DNA of 64,000 nt from Candidatus Gastranaerophilales bacterium (GTDB taxonomy: Bacteria; Cyanobacteriota; Vampirovibrionia; Gastranaerophilales; Gastranaerophilaceae), in NCBI GenBank assembly GCA_944323475.1, contig CALUSQ010000006.1, positions 1 to 64,000 on the forward strand, given 5' to 3'. Positions within the stretch are counted from its first letter, which is position 1. Every line of letters starts with the position of its first letter. Shown here in pieces: positions 16,583-26,219 of the stretch. The position numbers were made by a program, and so were the translations under genes. A model generated the notes under the pieces. The model ran no database searches and was not told where the DNA came from. It saw nothing but the letters and a program-made list of their open reading frames with translations.

Positions 16583-19213
16583 CTAAAACCCTTTCAAACA
16601 GTTTTGAGGTGCAACTACTGTTGTGACAAAAGGTGCATCAAAATACTTGTTAGCAGCTTTAATAACATCTGAAGCAGTTACTGATTGAATAAGTTGTGGA
16701 AATTCATTGATATATTCAAATCCTCTTCCGGAGATTTCAAACCATCCAAGCGTAGAAGCTTTTTCCATATTTGTTTCTTGGGAGAGTATGAAATTACCGA
16801 GAATTTTATCTTTTGCTTCTTGCAATTCTTTTTCGGAAACAAATTCTTTTTTCAATTTGTTAATTTCTTTTAGCAACTCATTTTTTGAATGAACAGCAGT
16901 AGATGGATTTGTACCTATATAAACTGCAAAAAGTCCTTGATTTACGTTAGGCAAGAAAGTAGAGCCAACTTGATAAGCAAGCCCTTGCTCACCTCTCAAA
17001 TTGTTAAAAAGTCTGGAACTCATGCCTGTACCCAAAATAGAATCAATAACCTGCAAAGCTGCCAAATCTTTTTTGTTATTCTCCGTAACGCCATCTGTCA
17101 GCCAGCCCATTACTATCCAAGCTGCTTCTGAATCTTTTGGCGCTTTTACGGTTATGTTTTTTGAAAGAGGTTTAAAAAGATTTTTCTTTTCAGAATAGCT
17201 GAATTTTTTTGCACCGCAATCCTTTTTCTCATAAAAAATTTCTGAAATATTTTTTATTATCTCTTTATCATCAACATTTCCATTGATTGAAATAACTAAA
17301 TTTTCAGGACAAAAAATACTGTTGTAAAAAGCCAAAACATCTTCTCTTTTTATAGAAGGAATTGTTTTTTCCAACACTTTGCCTGTAACCCCATATGGAG
17401 TATTTTGCCATATAGTTGTTTTAAAATCTTCAAAAGCAACGCTTGAAGGAGTATCTCGCATTTTTTTGATTGCATAAATTTTTTCTGTCTTTACTCTTTC
17501 TATTTCTTGTTGTTCCAATGATGCATTGTTAACAATTTCGTTCAACAAATCAAAAGTTAACGGTAAGTCATTTTTTGTTGTTTTAACAGAAATTGAAAAA
17601 CTATCTGAACCTTGTGCAGGCACTATTTTTATGCCGTTTTGTTCCATAGTTTGAGACAAATCAACAGCAGAATATTTCTTTGTACCTTTCATCATTGCAG
17701 CAGAAGCAACAGAACCAACTCCATACTTTTTCTCCGTAAAAAGTCCGCCCTTTGCATAAATCTGCATAGCAACAATATCATTTAAAGTATTGTGATTTAT
17801 AACAAGATTTATGTTGTTTGCGAGTTTGTATTGAGTAATTGTTTTATATTGTTTTACCAATGTAGGTTCTTGTTTTTCAACATTGCTAATTTTTTTGACA
17901 TTTTCTTGCGGTGTGGTTTCAGGTAACATAACCGAAATAACAGCATGGTTTGGGTTCAAATATTTTTTTGCTACACGTACAACATCTTGTTTTGTAACTT
18001 TTTTGATATTGTTTATGTATTCAGAATAATAATCAGAATCACCATATACAAGAGTTGTATATCCAAGTTCATTAGCGATATTTGAAGTAGACTCTCTGGC
18101 ATAAAAAGTATCTCGTTCAATAATGCTTTTTGCCGTATTTAAATCTTGAGTATCAATATTTCCATTTAGAACTCTAGCGATCTCATCAAAAATTGCTTTT
18201 TTTAGCTTATCCTTGTTAGCAGGTACAAAATTTGCTCTTACATAAAAAAGACTATCGTCTTTCATTGATGCATGACCAGAGGAAATACTGTATGCAAGCT
18301 GTTTTTGTTCTTTTACTGATTGATAAAGTTTTGAAGATCTGCCATCTCCCAAAATAGTAGCCAATACATCAAGAGCATAGCTATCATCTCTGTTTTGTTG
18401 AGGTACACCTCTAAAACCTATCATCATATAGCCTGTTTCAACTTTGCCTTTGTCATCAATTTCTATTTGATGTTCAATATTTTTGTCTTTTTTATATGAT
18501 GGCAATTTACATTTTTTTGTTTCTTTACGATTAAAATTTTGTTTTACTGCATTGAGTGCATCCTCTGTTGATACATCACCGACAATAACAGTTATCATAT
18601 TACATGGATTGTACCAAGTATTGTAAAAATTCATAATTTCATCACGTGAAATATTTTCAATTATTTCTTTTTTGCCTATCACTTTTCTTTTATACGGATG
18701 ATTTACATAAAAAGCCGTAATCATATTCTCATAAAGTTTGTTTTCAGGATCATCAAGAGTTTTTGAAATTTCCTCCAAAACAACTTTTCTTTCTTTTTCA
18801 AGTTCTTTTCTTGGAACAAGCGGATTCATAAGCATGTCGGCATGCAAATCTATAGCGGTTTGAAAATAGTTTGATGGAAGAGTTATGTAATAATGAGTAA
18901 AATCTTTACTCGTAGCTGCATTGGTCAAAGCACCTTTTGATTCAAGGATTTTGTCGAATTCTCCTGTAGGGTGTTTTGTTGTTCCTTTAAAAAACAAATG
19001 TTCCAAAAAATGTGCAACTCCGTTGTTTTTGTCATTTTCATTGATAGAACCTGTTTTTATCCATGTATCAATTGTCACAATAGGATTGTCATGAACTTCT
19101 TTTATAATAACAGTTTGGCCGTTATCGAGCTTGTATGTAGAATAATCTTGAGCCAAAACTGAATTTATAGTCAAAAAGAATAACACACTCAAACAAAGTA
19201 TAAATTTTTTCAT
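16583..19213 (-). CDS. Exported M16 family zinc peptidase, two tandem units
   Basis: The protein starts with a signal peptide (residues 1-21, ending VLA before Q). The first M16 unit has the inverted zinc motif HFLEH (H68, E71, H72) and the distal Glu in EISKTLDDPENKLYE near residue 150. The second unit, from about residue 450, repeats the fold but has no HxxEH, as in pitrilysin-type enzymes and mitochondrial processing-peptidase heterodimers, where one half is inactive. Its C-terminal part has the GLAYQVGS block. At 876 residues it is the usual length of the fused bacterial form. A likely role is degrading peptides in the periplasm or at the surface. GAGGA lies 11 nt before the ATG. The gene converges with recF. 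Confidence 0.92.
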   Translation of the reverse strand: MKKFILCLSVLFFLTINSVLAQDYSTYKLDNGQTVIIKEVHDNPIVTIDTWIKTGSINENDKNNGVAHFLEHLFFKGTTKHPTGEFDKILESKGALTNAATSKDFTHYYITLPSNYFQTAIDLHADMLMNPLVPRKELEKERKVVLEEISKTLDDPENKLYENMITAFYVNHPYKRKVIGKKEIIENISRDEIMNFYNTWYNPCNMITVIVGDVSTEDALNAVKQNFNRKETKKCKLPSYKKDKNIEHQIEIDDKGKVETGYMMIGFRGVPQQNRDDSYALDVLATILGDGRSSKLYQSVKEQKQLAYSISSGHASMKDDSLFYVRANFVPANKDKLKKAIFDEIARVLNGNIDTQDLNTAKSIIERDTFYARESTSNIANELGYTTLVYGDSDYYSEYINNIKKVTKQDVVRVAKKYLNPNHAVISVMLPETTPQENVKKISNVEKQEPTLVKQYKTITQYKLANNINLVINHNTLNDIVAMQIYAKGGLFTEKKYGVGSVASAAMMKGTKKYSAVDLSQTMEQNGIKIVPAQGSDSFSISVKTTKNDLPLTFDLLNEIVNNASLEQQEIERVKTEKIYAIKKMRDTPSSVAFEDFKTTIWQNTPYGVTGKVLEKTIPSIKREDVLAFYNSIFCPENLVISINGNVDDKEIIKNISEIFYEKKDCGAKKFSYSEKKNLFKPLSKNITVKAPKDSEAAWIVMGWLTDGVTENNKKDLAALQVIDSILGTGMSSRLFNNLRGEQGLAYQVGSTFLPNVNQGLFAVYIGTNPSTAVHSKNELLKEINKLKKEFVSEKELQEAKDKILGNFILSQETNMEKASTLGWFEISGRGFEYINEFPQLIQSVTASDVIKAANKYFDAPFVTTVVAPQNCLKGF

Positions 19214-19349
19214 AAAATTAAATCCTCAATCATTTCTTGATACAAAATTATACTATATATTTGGTCTGTAACGCATAATCTTTATCAAACACTGAATTAA
19301 TTATTTGTTAATAGCTCTATTGGTTAATGGTATAGTTAAAAAATTTGTA

Positions 19350-19355
19350 TAAAAT
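19350..19355 (+). promoter_or_regulatory. -10 element predicting a leaderless mRNA
   Basis: TAAAAT ends 6 nt before the ATG at 19362, with TG 2 nt upstream of it. An overlapping TATAAA at 19348-19353 is the alternative. Confidence 0.45.
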
Positions 19356-19361
19356 ACGACT

Positions 19362-21002
19362 ATGCTTAACGAATTTTTTAATTACGACAAAAAATCACAA
19401 AAAGATTTTATAGAAAAATACAAAAAACAATCAATATTCAACGATTGTGCTATAGATGGTCATTGCAGCCTTGACCCCATTGTGTATTCATTGCTTGAGG
19501 TTATGTTGTATGAGTTAAAACAACTTACTTATTACTACATAAAAATGCAAGAGCTGGGTTATGAAAACAAAAACCTAAAAGAAAAAATTATCAACTATCT
19601 TTCTTTGATTTTAATAGGTTATGAATTTAACCGCAACGAATTTCAAAAACTTTTATCCGGGATTCACTTGGAAAAAGAAAATGCAAAAAAATCATTCAGC
19701 AAAGTCTGTGATGAAAAAAATATTGACTGCCAAATATTAAAATCAAATATAAATTTTGAAAAACTTGATATTTCATCTTTGGTAAATCAAGGAGAACAAC
19801 AAGCAATAAAACGATACAAATCCATAAGCCCTGATATAAAAAATCTTTATGAAATAATTTTAAATTTAATAAAAAGTGCAAGTATAAGACTTATTGAACT
19901 AAAATCTTATACTGAAGAATACCTGCCAGAAGAAGATGCTATTTTAAAACTTTTTAATAACTTAAATTTTTCAACAATGACTCAAGCAAAACTTATTAAA
20001 AAAATAAATGACTTTGCTGCTGTTAACTATGAAATACACAAAAAATTACATTATTTTAAAGAAGAATATTATGGCAAAATTTCATTAAATGATGTATTCA
20101 TAGGAGTAAAAAAAGGTAAAGCAATATTGGCTTCAGGACAAAATCTCAAAGATTTTGAAAACCTGTTAGAAGCAACAAAAAATACAGATATAAATGTATA
20201 CACACACAATGGTCTAATAGTTGCCCATGCTTACCCCAAATTTAAAAACTACAAAAATCTTGCAGGCCATTTTCAAATGTCACTTGATAGTGTTCAGTAC
20301 GATTTTGCATCATTTAGAGGACCTATTCTTGTTTTAAGAAATTTTCAATATTTGCTTGATGGTTTGTACAGAGGCACCTTGTATACAACAAATATAATTG
20401 CAGGAAGAGGCATGACAAAAATAGAAAAAAAAGATTTTGCCCCCATTATTGAATCTGCAGAAAAATCAGCAGGTTTTGTACAAGAACACTATATAACCTC
20501 TGCTAAAGTAGGATACGATGAAAAAGAGGTTATGAAAAAAATCGATAATATAATTGAAAAAATAAAAAATAAAGAAATAAAACATCTTATAATCATAGGT
20601 CTTTTAAACCATGCAGCAGTATATTCGGAATACTTATACGAACTTGAAAAAAATCTGCCTGATGATTATTTCGTTATATCCACAACTTTACCTTCAAACA
20701 AAAATAATGTCTTATACTTCAACTCATTTTTTAATTCTTCTTTAATTTATAAAATTATTGCACATATTAAAGAAAACATAGATATAGAAAAATTTCCTAT
20801 TAGTTTATTTATAACAACTTGTAATCTTCATACAATATCACATATATTCAACTTGAAATATCTTGGAGTAAAAAACATATATCTGCCAAAATGTACATCA
20901 AATATGATTACACCTGGAATGATTGATTTTCTAAAATCAAAATTTGATTTCAAACAAGTTTCTGACAATCCTAAAAAAGACTTAAAAGAACTTAAAAATT
21001 AA
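19362..21002 (+). CDS. Hybrid-cluster-protein homologue lacking the cluster ligands
   Basis: From residue 250 the protein follows hybrid cluster protein (Hcp, hydroxylamine reductase / NO reductase). Matching blocks are KAILASGQNLKDFENLLE, VYTHNGLIVAHAYPKFKNYKNLAGHF, GPILVLRNF, IIAGRG and a C terminus reading LKYLGVKNIYLP...ITPGMIDFLKSKF. The residues that bind the hybrid cluster in Hcp are replaced. SGH is SGQ (Q260), GEM is NGL (G284), and TNC is RNF (F328). GGCDG is GLLNH (near 414), ACGK is TLPS (near 443), QCND is FFNS (near 457), and the WYEQK segment is TCNLHT (near 486). The N-terminal Cys motif is also absent. The first 240 residues are helical and hard to place. It should not carry out Hcp chemistry. 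A structural or regulatory role is possible, but I infer none. Alignment was from memory. Confidence 0.7.
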   Translation: MLNEFFNYDKKSQKDFIEKYKKQSIFNDCAIDGHCSLDPIVYSLLEVMLYELKQLTYYYIKMQELGYENKNLKEKIINYLSLILIGYEFNRNEFQKLLSGIHLEKENAKKSFSKVCDEKNIDCQILKSNINFEKLDISSLVNQGEQQAIKRYKSISPDIKNLYEIILNLIKSASIRLIELKSYTEEYLPEEDAILKLFNNLNFSTMTQAKLIKKINDFAAVNYEIHKKLHYFKEEYYGKISLNDVFIGVKKGKAILASGQNLKDFENLLEATKNTDINVYTHNGLIVAHAYPKFKNYKNLAGHFQMSLDSVQYDFASFRGPILVLRNFQYLLDGLYRGTLYTTNIIAGRGMTKIEKKDFAPIIESAEKSAGFVQEHYITSAKVGYDEKEVMKKIDNIIEKIKNKEIKHLIIIGLLNHAAVYSEYLYELEKNLPDDYFVISTTLPSNKNNVLYFNSFFNSSLIYKIIAHIKENIDIEKFPISLFITTCNLHTISHIFNLKYLGVKNIYLPKCTSNMITPGMIDFLKSKFDFKQVSDNPKKDLKELKN

Positions 21003-21020
21003 AATAATAAAATAAAATCT

Positions 21021-21560
21021 TTAATTTTCAAAATACCCAACATAAGGCAAATTGCGAAAATATCCTTCATAATCCAAACCATATCCGACAACAAATTTGT
21101 CATCTATTTCAAACCCGTAATAATCCGGCTCAATAGGAACTTTTCTTGCTATTTTTTTATTTAATAAAGTAACAACTTTGAGATTTTGAGGTTTGTGTGT
21201 TCTGCATAACAACTCTGTCAAAAATTTCATTGTACAACCTGTATCAATAATATCTTCTACAATCAATGCATTTTTGTTTTCAAGATTAGGTAAAGTCAAA
21301 TCCATTGCCTGCACATGACCTGATGACTCTTTTGCATTTCCATAACTTGAAACTCTGATGAACTCCATCTGTACAGGCATTTTTAAATGTTTTGACAAAT
21401 CACAGCAAAAAATACTTGAACCTTTTAACACACAAATTAAAATTAAATCTTTTTCACAGCCAAAATCTTTATTTATTTCATCTGCAAGTTCTTTTGTTCG
21501 ATTTTCAATTTCTTTTTCTGAAAACAAAATTTTCAAATCTTCTACTTTTTTGTCTAACAT
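21021..21560 (-). CDS. hpt: Hypoxanthine phosphoribosyltransferase
   Basis: This purine-salvage enzyme makes IMP or GMP from hypoxanthine or guanine and PRPP. The PRPP-binding loop LIVEDIIDTGCTMKFL and the C-terminal DYYGFEIDDKFVVGYGLDYEGYFRNLPYVG block are diagnostic. The true start is the ATG at 21560 (MLDKKVEDLKILF, 179 residues), with AGGT upstream. The longer open frame up to 21647 overlaps tilS and is not used. The tilS stop is only 5 nt upstream, giving the common tilS-hpt pair. Confidence 0.95.
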   Translation of the reverse strand: MLDKKVEDLKILFSEKEIENRTKELADEINKDFGCEKDLILICVLKGSSIFCCDLSKHLKMPVQMEFIRVSSYGNAKESSGHVQAMDLTLPNLENKNALIVEDIIDTGCTMKFLTELLCRTHKPQNLKVVTLLNKKIARKVPIEPDYYGFEIDDKFVVGYGLDYEGYFRNLPYVGYFEN

Positions 21561-21565
21561 AATTA

Positions 21566-22915
21566 TTACCTGTTTTCTATTTTTATAACATGAGTAGGCA
21601 GAGTTTTTACCCTCAATTTTTCGCTTAAACAAACGCCAGGAGCCCAAAGCACTTCATTATTTTTGCATAAAAGTATAATATCATCCCTTTTAAATTTATC
21701 TACCCCTTTATTAATAAAAAGTTTTTTAAGTTTCATTTTTCCTTTCATCCCAAAAGGCTGAATAACAAAACCTTGAGCTCTTGTACACAATTTTAAATCA
21801 TCAAAATTTTCAAGATTTACATAAGCAAAAAATTCGCTCTCTTTTGGAAAAATCGGCATTGTTTTTTCTTTGTACTCTTCAATTTTAAAATTGCAATTTA
21901 AAAATTTAAAACAACCGCAATTTTTTATCAAAATACTATCTTCTGATTTTTCTGTCTCAAGAGTATTCAACTTGCATATTTTTTCAGCTGAAACATATAA
22001 CCACAAATTTGTAGTCAAAGAGAGGGTTTTGCCTGCTTTTCGTTTTGCATTTTTATTAATAAATTCATATAATTCTTCAACTCTTGCAAAATCATAATCC
22101 AAATTGTTTTCTAACAAAAAATCCAATATCAACTTGTTCTGAACATCTTTTGAAAGATTAATAAATTTATTCGTGTTTATATAACTATTTTCTTCAATTT
22201 GATTTTTGACTTTTGACAAATATTCTTTTACAATATTTTGTTCTGACACTGCTATTTTAGACAAATTCCAAATTACATCATCTATTTTGGGATTGATACT
22301 TTTTAACTCGGAGACTATTTGATGTCTGATAAAATTTCTTGCATATTTTACATTAAAATTGCTGGAATCATTGTTAGGTACAAGTTTGTTAACAGTACAA
22401 TAACGCAAAATATCTTTTCTTGAAAAAGACATCAATGGTCTGTATACATCACAAAAATCTAGCTTTGAGTTTTCCAAAATTCCGCACAAACCTTTTACAC
22501 CGGTACCTTTTGTCAGACGATAAATAATTGTTTCTGTATTATCGGATTTTGTATGTGCAAGAAAAAGTCCGTCAGCATTAAATTTTTTATAATACTTTTT
22601 GAAAAATTCCTGCCTTTTCTCTCTAGCCGCTGTTTCTGTTTTTTGAACACTGTCATCAAGAGTTTCTGTATATAGCTCTATATCATTTTTTTTGCAATAG
22701 TTTACGCAATTTTCCTGTTCTATTTCTGACTCTTTGCCTCGCCAATTATGGTTAAGATGAAGAGCAATAAGTTTAAAACCTTCCTTTTTCGAAATCCGAT
22801 TCAAAATATCCAAAAGACACATTGAATCATATCCACCTGAAAAACCAACAAGAAAAGTTTTTTCAGAAGACAAAAGATTATATTTTTTTAAAAAGCTTTT
22901 AATTTTTATCAGCAT
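21566..22915 (-). CDS. tilS: tRNA(Ile)-lysidine synthetase TilS
   Basis: TilS modifies the wobble cytidine of the AUA-reading tRNA-Ile to lysidine. The PP-loop motif SGGYDSMCLLDIL is at residues 29-41, and the conserved AHTKSDNTETIIYRLTKGTG region is near 115-135. A substrate-binding middle region and a C-terminal TilS domain (PFGMKGKMKLKKLFINKGV) complete the 449 residues. hpt follows directly, and the gene is preceded by the terminator of the HEAT-repeat gene. The immediate upstream sequence has no strong ribosome site (ACGGA 11 nt away). Confidence 0.95.
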   Translation of the reverse strand: MLIKIKSFLKKYNLLSSEKTFLVGFSGGYDSMCLLDILNRISKKEGFKLIALHLNHNWRGKESEIEQENCVNYCKKNDIELYTETLDDSVQKTETAAREKRQEFFKKYYKKFNADGLFLAHTKSDNTETIIYRLTKGTGVKGLCGILENSKLDFCDVYRPLMSFSRKDILRYCTVNKLVPNNDSSNFNVKYARNFIRHQIVSELKSINPKIDDVIWNLSKIAVSEQNIVKEYLSKVKNQIEENSYINTNKFINLSKDVQNKLILDFLLENNLDYDFARVEELYEFINKNAKRKAGKTLSLTTNLWLYVSAEKICKLNTLETEKSEDSILIKNCGCFKFLNCNFKIEEYKEKTMPIFPKESEFFAYVNLENFDDLKLCTRAQGFVIQPFGMKGKMKLKKLFINKGVDKFKRDDIILLCKNNEVLWAPGVCLSEKLRVKTLPTHVIKIENR

Positions 22916-22952
22916 TTAACATATCCGTAATATTTATAAGCTAATTATAACC

Positions 22953-22988
22953 AAAAAAAAGCTTCTTTGAATAAAGAAGCTTTTTTAA
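22953..22988 (-). terminator. Rho-independent terminator of the HEAT-repeat gene
   Basis: Arms at 22959-22968 and 22973-22982 are extended by A and T runs on both sides. It lies 33 nt after the minus-strand HEAT-repeat stop codon. Confidence 0.88.
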
Positions 22989-23020
22989 ATTTGTGGTTAA
23001 AATGTCTTTATCAAACCTGA

Positions 23021-23875
23021 TTAAACACCTGCGGTTTTTCTTTGAGGTGCGGCACCAGGAATAGCTTGCCAATTTGCAGCCATGATTTTTTTGAATGATT
23101 TCAAAGCTGTATCTTCAAGTTCTCCAAGTTCATCAGCTGCCATGATAAGTTCTCTCAATGGCATCAATGCTCTTTGATCTCTCAAAACACCCAATGCAGC
23201 AGCTGCACCGGCTCTGACAAGATCATTTTCTTTTTTGTTTTGCATTACTTCAATCAAAGCAGGAACTGCTTTTTTATCATTCAACTTGCCAAGTGAAGTA
23301 ACAGCATAGATTCTGACATTTACCCATTCATCGTTCAGCATAGTGATAATTTTATCAACTGCTTTTGGGTTACCAATTTCACCAAGTGCTCTTGTTGCAT
23401 CGCATCTTACGTTAACTTTTTCGTGATCCAAAGATTCCATAAGAGCATCTGTAGCAACATCACCAATTTCAATAAGAGCATCTGTAGCAGTGATACAAAC
23501 CTGAGGGTTTTCATCGTTAAGTGCTTCAACAAGCGGTTCTACAACTTCTTTACCGCCTAATCTGCCGAGAGCTCTTGCAGCACGTACACGAACGTCTACG
23601 TTTCTGTCTTCTCTTAAAGATTCAATAAGCGGAACAGTAGCGTTTACATCACCAAGCTCACCAAGTGCTCTTGCTGCGTAAAGACGAACAGAACCGTTTT
23701 TATCATTTTTCAAAACATCAATAAGCGGTTCAACAGCTTGGGAATCACCAATTTCACCAAGAACACGAGCCGCATTATATCTGACTTTTTCAGAATTACT
23801 AGTTCTTAAATCATTAAGTAATTCTTCAAATGATTTTTTTGCTTGTTTCTTTCTTGAGTTCACACTAATTGTCAT
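23021..23875 (-). CDS. HEAT-repeat protein of the PBS-lyase repeat type
   Basis: The 284-residue protein is built almost wholly of seven or eight repeats of about 31 residues with the pattern VRYNAARVLGEIGDSQAVEPLIDVLKN. This is the PBS-lyase HEAT-like repeat, from about residue 15 to 265. Such proteins are scaffolds for protein contacts. The repeat type was named from phycobilin lyases of cyanobacteria but is widespread, so it does not imply phycobilisomes here. There is no signal peptide or membrane segment. The short C-terminal tail is AAPQRKTAGV. GGAGG lies 9 nt before the ATG. It is monocistronic with its own terminator. The partner is unknown. Confidence 0.9.
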   Translation of the reverse strand: MTISVNSRKKQAKKSFEELLNDLRTSNSEKVRYNAARVLGEIGDSQAVEPLIDVLKNDKNGSVRLYAARALGELGDVNATVPLIESLREDRNVDVRVRAARALGRLGGKEVVEPLVEALNDENPQVCITATDALIEIGDVATDALMESLDHEKVNVRCDATRALGEIGNPKAVDKIITMLNDEWVNVRIYAVTSLGKLNDKKAVPALIEVMQNKKENDLVRAGAAAALGVLRDQRALMPLRELIMAADELGELEDTALKSFKKIMAANWQAIPGAAPQRKTAGV

Positions 23876-24228
23876 GGATTTCCTCCGACATTACCTATTT
23901 TTTAAAATTCCTACACTATTATATAAAAACTTAATGACGAAAATTATTGACTTTTATTCCTTCTTTGTAAACAATTTCTTTACATATCATTTAATAAGGG
24001 TAAAAGAAACACTTATTTTTTCTCTGTTTTTGTATTATATCATTTCTTTTAAGTGTATGGAATACTTCTTATGTTTAATTACTACAATAAAAGTAAATTG
24101 TTTTTTTAAAATTTGAGTTGTTTATCTAAAATTAATATGAGTTTTTACAAAAACATTGTAACAATTTGTTAACAAATTGAAAACTAATATTTTTGTGCAA
24201 ATAACTATCAAACTAAAGTTTGAGAATA
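23876..24228. other. Gene-free stretch with an 18-bp palindrome
   Basis: This 353-bp AT-rich gap holds the upstream region of the HEAT-repeat gene and the 3' flank of the DUF2085 gene, both on the minus strand. It contains a perfect 18-bp palindrome (24162-24179, CAATTTGTTAACAAATTG) and a small hairpin at 24210-24224 without a T tract. An open frame of 80 codons on the plus strand here has no ribosome site and no recognisable sequence. Confidence 0.5.
24162..24179. repeat. Perfect 18-bp palindrome
   Basis: CAATTTGTTAACAAATTG is fully symmetric and lies about 285 bp upstream of the HEAT-repeat start. It could be a protein-binding site, though in such AT-rich DNA chance is also possible. Confidence 0.35.
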
Positions 24229-24693
24229 TTACCAGCCTTTTTTACCTTCAAGCCAATCTAGTATTTTGATAAAAGTCATGCCTAAAAATGCACCCAAGCA
24301 CAAACCATCTATCAACCTTATAAAATCATTTGGGACAAACAGATTGAAATATTCTGCAACGATCTCACCAATAGCAAGCGTGCCTATTATTATAAATACA
24401 ACTTTGCTCATTTTAAATTTATGAACGTATAGGTTTAAAGTCAAAGCTGCACTCATATAAGAACCTATACATCTTGCACAAATACCAATAGGATGATTTA
24501 GTATTGTAAAAATGTTTGTGCCATGCATTTTGCAAAGCTTATGCAAAAAATCATACAAAAATGATGATATTTGAGTAACACCAAAATGCGCCATAACAGG
24601 AGCTAAAAAAGCACATATCACAACAAACACGCAGAAAATTCCCGCAAGTCCGATTAATGCATTTTTAAAACTCCATTTTAAAATATTACTCAT
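24229..24693 (-). CDS. DUF2085 family membrane protein
   Basis: The motif ICARCIGSYMSAALTLNLY near residue 71, preceded by LHKLCKMHG, is the signature of DUF2085. This is a small membrane family with a conserved CxRC-G pattern. I count four membrane segments in 154 residues: about 12-35, 78-90, 96-116 and 122-140. The function of the family is not known to me. The conserved cysteines facing the membrane suggest metal or redox binding (inference). A -10 element ends 7 nt before the ATG, and there is no ribosome site. Confidence 0.82.
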   Translation of the reverse strand: MSNILKWSFKNALIGLAGIFCVFVVICAFLAPVMAHFGVTQISSFLYDFLHKLCKMHGTNIFTILNHPIGICARCIGSYMSAALTLNLYVHKFKMSKVVFIIIGTLAIGEIVAEYFNLFVPNDFIRLIDGLCLGAFLGMTFIKILDWLEGKKGW

Positions 24694-24700
24694 AACTTTA

Positions 24701-24706
24701 ATTTTA
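24701..24706 (-). promoter_or_regulatory. -10 element upstream of the DUF2085 gene
   Basis: TAAAAT on the minus strand, directly preceded by TG, ends 7 nt before the ATG at 24693. No ribosome site is visible. Confidence 0.45.
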
Positions 24707-24761
24707 CATCAATAAATAAAATTTTTGTCCTCTTAATGCATTAATTAAAGCACGGAACAAC

Positions 24762-26219
24762 TTATTTATTTTTGATAACTTCTATACACTTATATTCATT
24801 GAGATAAGGTAGATGCGCTTCTGTTATGAGTTCCCCTGGTAACAAAATAGATATTCCGGGCGGACATTCAGCTATAACTTCTGCGGAAATTCTGCCAATA
24901 GTTTTTTCTTTTTCCACAGTCTCTTTTTCACTGTAGTAAGCTTCTCTTGGGTTCATAACGATTTGTGGCGTAAGCATCGGCATGTGTTTTCTTTTTTCAA
25001 TATAATAAATATCCGAATAATTAGATTTCGCAATTTTTTCAATAGAATTTACAAGATATTGAATTTCTTGTTTTGTGTTACCGATATTAATCAAAAGTAA
25101 AACACCTACATCGCTTGCAGATTCAACCTCAATATCAAAATCAATTTCAAGAATACTTTCAAGTCTTTTTCCTGATAGTCCGTCAACACTTATAAAAATC
25201 TTTGTAATATCTCTGTCAAAATGTTCACCTGATTCTAAAACATTGACACCATCTATTTTTGAAAGTTTCTTTCGAACATATCTGGCATATTGCACAGCAC
25301 GACTCAACTGTCTTTTACCCTTTTTAGATTCAAGATTAGCACGTGCAGCGTCCAAACTTGCCATCAAAAGCATTGATGGGCTTGTTGTTTGCAAAAGCTG
25401 TAATGTTCTTTCAATTTCATCAGCATCAAACTTTGAGCCTTCCGTAATGTGCAACATAGAACTTTGTGACATACTTCCGCCTGTTTTGTGTAATGAGTGA
25501 ACAACAGCATCAGCCCCCAAATGTAATGAGGACAATGGTAGATTTTTGTTAAAGTTCCACAAACATCCATGAGCTTCATCAACAATCAACGGAACATTAT
25601 ATTTTTTACAAATATCAGCTATAGCCTTAATATCTGAAACGACACCCTCATAAGTCGGATTTGTAATCCAAACCATGGCTACATCATCATTTTCTTGCAA
25701 AGCTTTTTCTATCTCACAAGGCTCAATCTCTCCCCACAAAGACCATTCTTCAAGCTTCTCTGGCAAAATCCAAACTGGTTCTGCACCTGAAATAATCATG
25801 CCTGTCAAAATAGAACGATGACAATTTCTGTTCACGATAACTTTTTTACCTTTTTTTGATTGGCACATAGCCATAGTTAAATTACCTAAGGTAGAACCGC
25901 CTAAAAGAAAGAATGTTCTTTGAGCACCAAAAGCTTTTGCAGCAAGCTCTTGCGCTTCTTTTATCGGTCCTGTTGCAGGATGAAGAGTACCAAGGTTATC
26001 AAATTCATCAGTTGTATCTAAAAGCAAAGCATTACTACCAACAAGTTTTTTAAAAGGCTTGTATGCAGCTCTACCACCTGTATGTCCCGGAATATGAAAC
26101 TGCATCATAGGATTTTTATAAAATTTTTCCAATGCCTCTACCAGAGGTGCCTTAACATCAGTTTGAACATCAGGTGTTGTTTTACGAAACTTATGTATTT
26201 TTGTCTTTGCTTTTATCAT
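24762..26219 (-). CDS. PLP-dependent Orn/Lys/Arg decarboxylase family protein
   Basis: This is a fold type I PLP enzyme of the short SpeA/Cad form (485 residues). It has no N-terminal receiver wing domain. The HIPGHTGG motif is at about residues 42-49. The GSTLGNL block, the VDEAHG aspartate motif and the cofactor lysine in VHSLHKTGGSMSQSS (near residue 240) are all present. The C-terminal domain has CPPGISILLPGE. Such enzymes decarboxylate arginine, lysine or ornithine for polyamine synthesis, and the substrate cannot be told from the sequence. GGAGA lies about 13 nt upstream of the ATG. No other polyamine gene is adjacent. Confidence 0.9.
   Translation of the reverse strand: MIKAKTKIHKFRKTTPDVQTDVKAPLVEALEKFYKNPMMQFHIPGHTGGRAAYKPFKKLVGSNALLLDTTDEFDNLGTLHPATGPIKEAQELAAKAFGAQRTFFLLGGSTLGNLTMAMCQSKKGKKVIVNRNCHRSILTGMIISGAEPVWILPEKLEEWSLWGEIEPCEIEKALQENDDVAMVWITNPTYEGVVSDIKAIADICKKYNVPLIVDEAHGCLWNFNKNLPLSSLHLGADAVVHSLHKTGGSMSQSSMLHITEGSKFDADEIERTLQLLQTTSPSMLLMASLDAARANLESKKGKRQLSRAVQYARYVRKKLSKIDGVNVLESGEHFDRDITKIFISVDGLSGKRLESILEIDFDIEVESASDVGVLLLINIGNTKQEIQYLVNSIEKIAKSNYSDIYYIEKRKHMPMLTPQIVMNPREAYYSEKETVEKEKTIGRISAEVIAECPPGISILLPGELITEAHLPYLNEYKCIEVIKNK

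Noticed and set aside
23021..23875. Phycobilisome lyase CpcE/CpcF
   Set aside because: The repeat type is the same, but there is no phycobiliprotein or photosynthesis gene, and PBS-type HEAT repeats occur widely in other bacteria.
23874..24116. 80-codon plus-strand frame in the intergenic gap
   Set aside because: It overlaps the ribosome site of the HEAT gene in antisense, is dominated by Phe, Leu and Ile from AT-rich DNA, and has no ribosome site.
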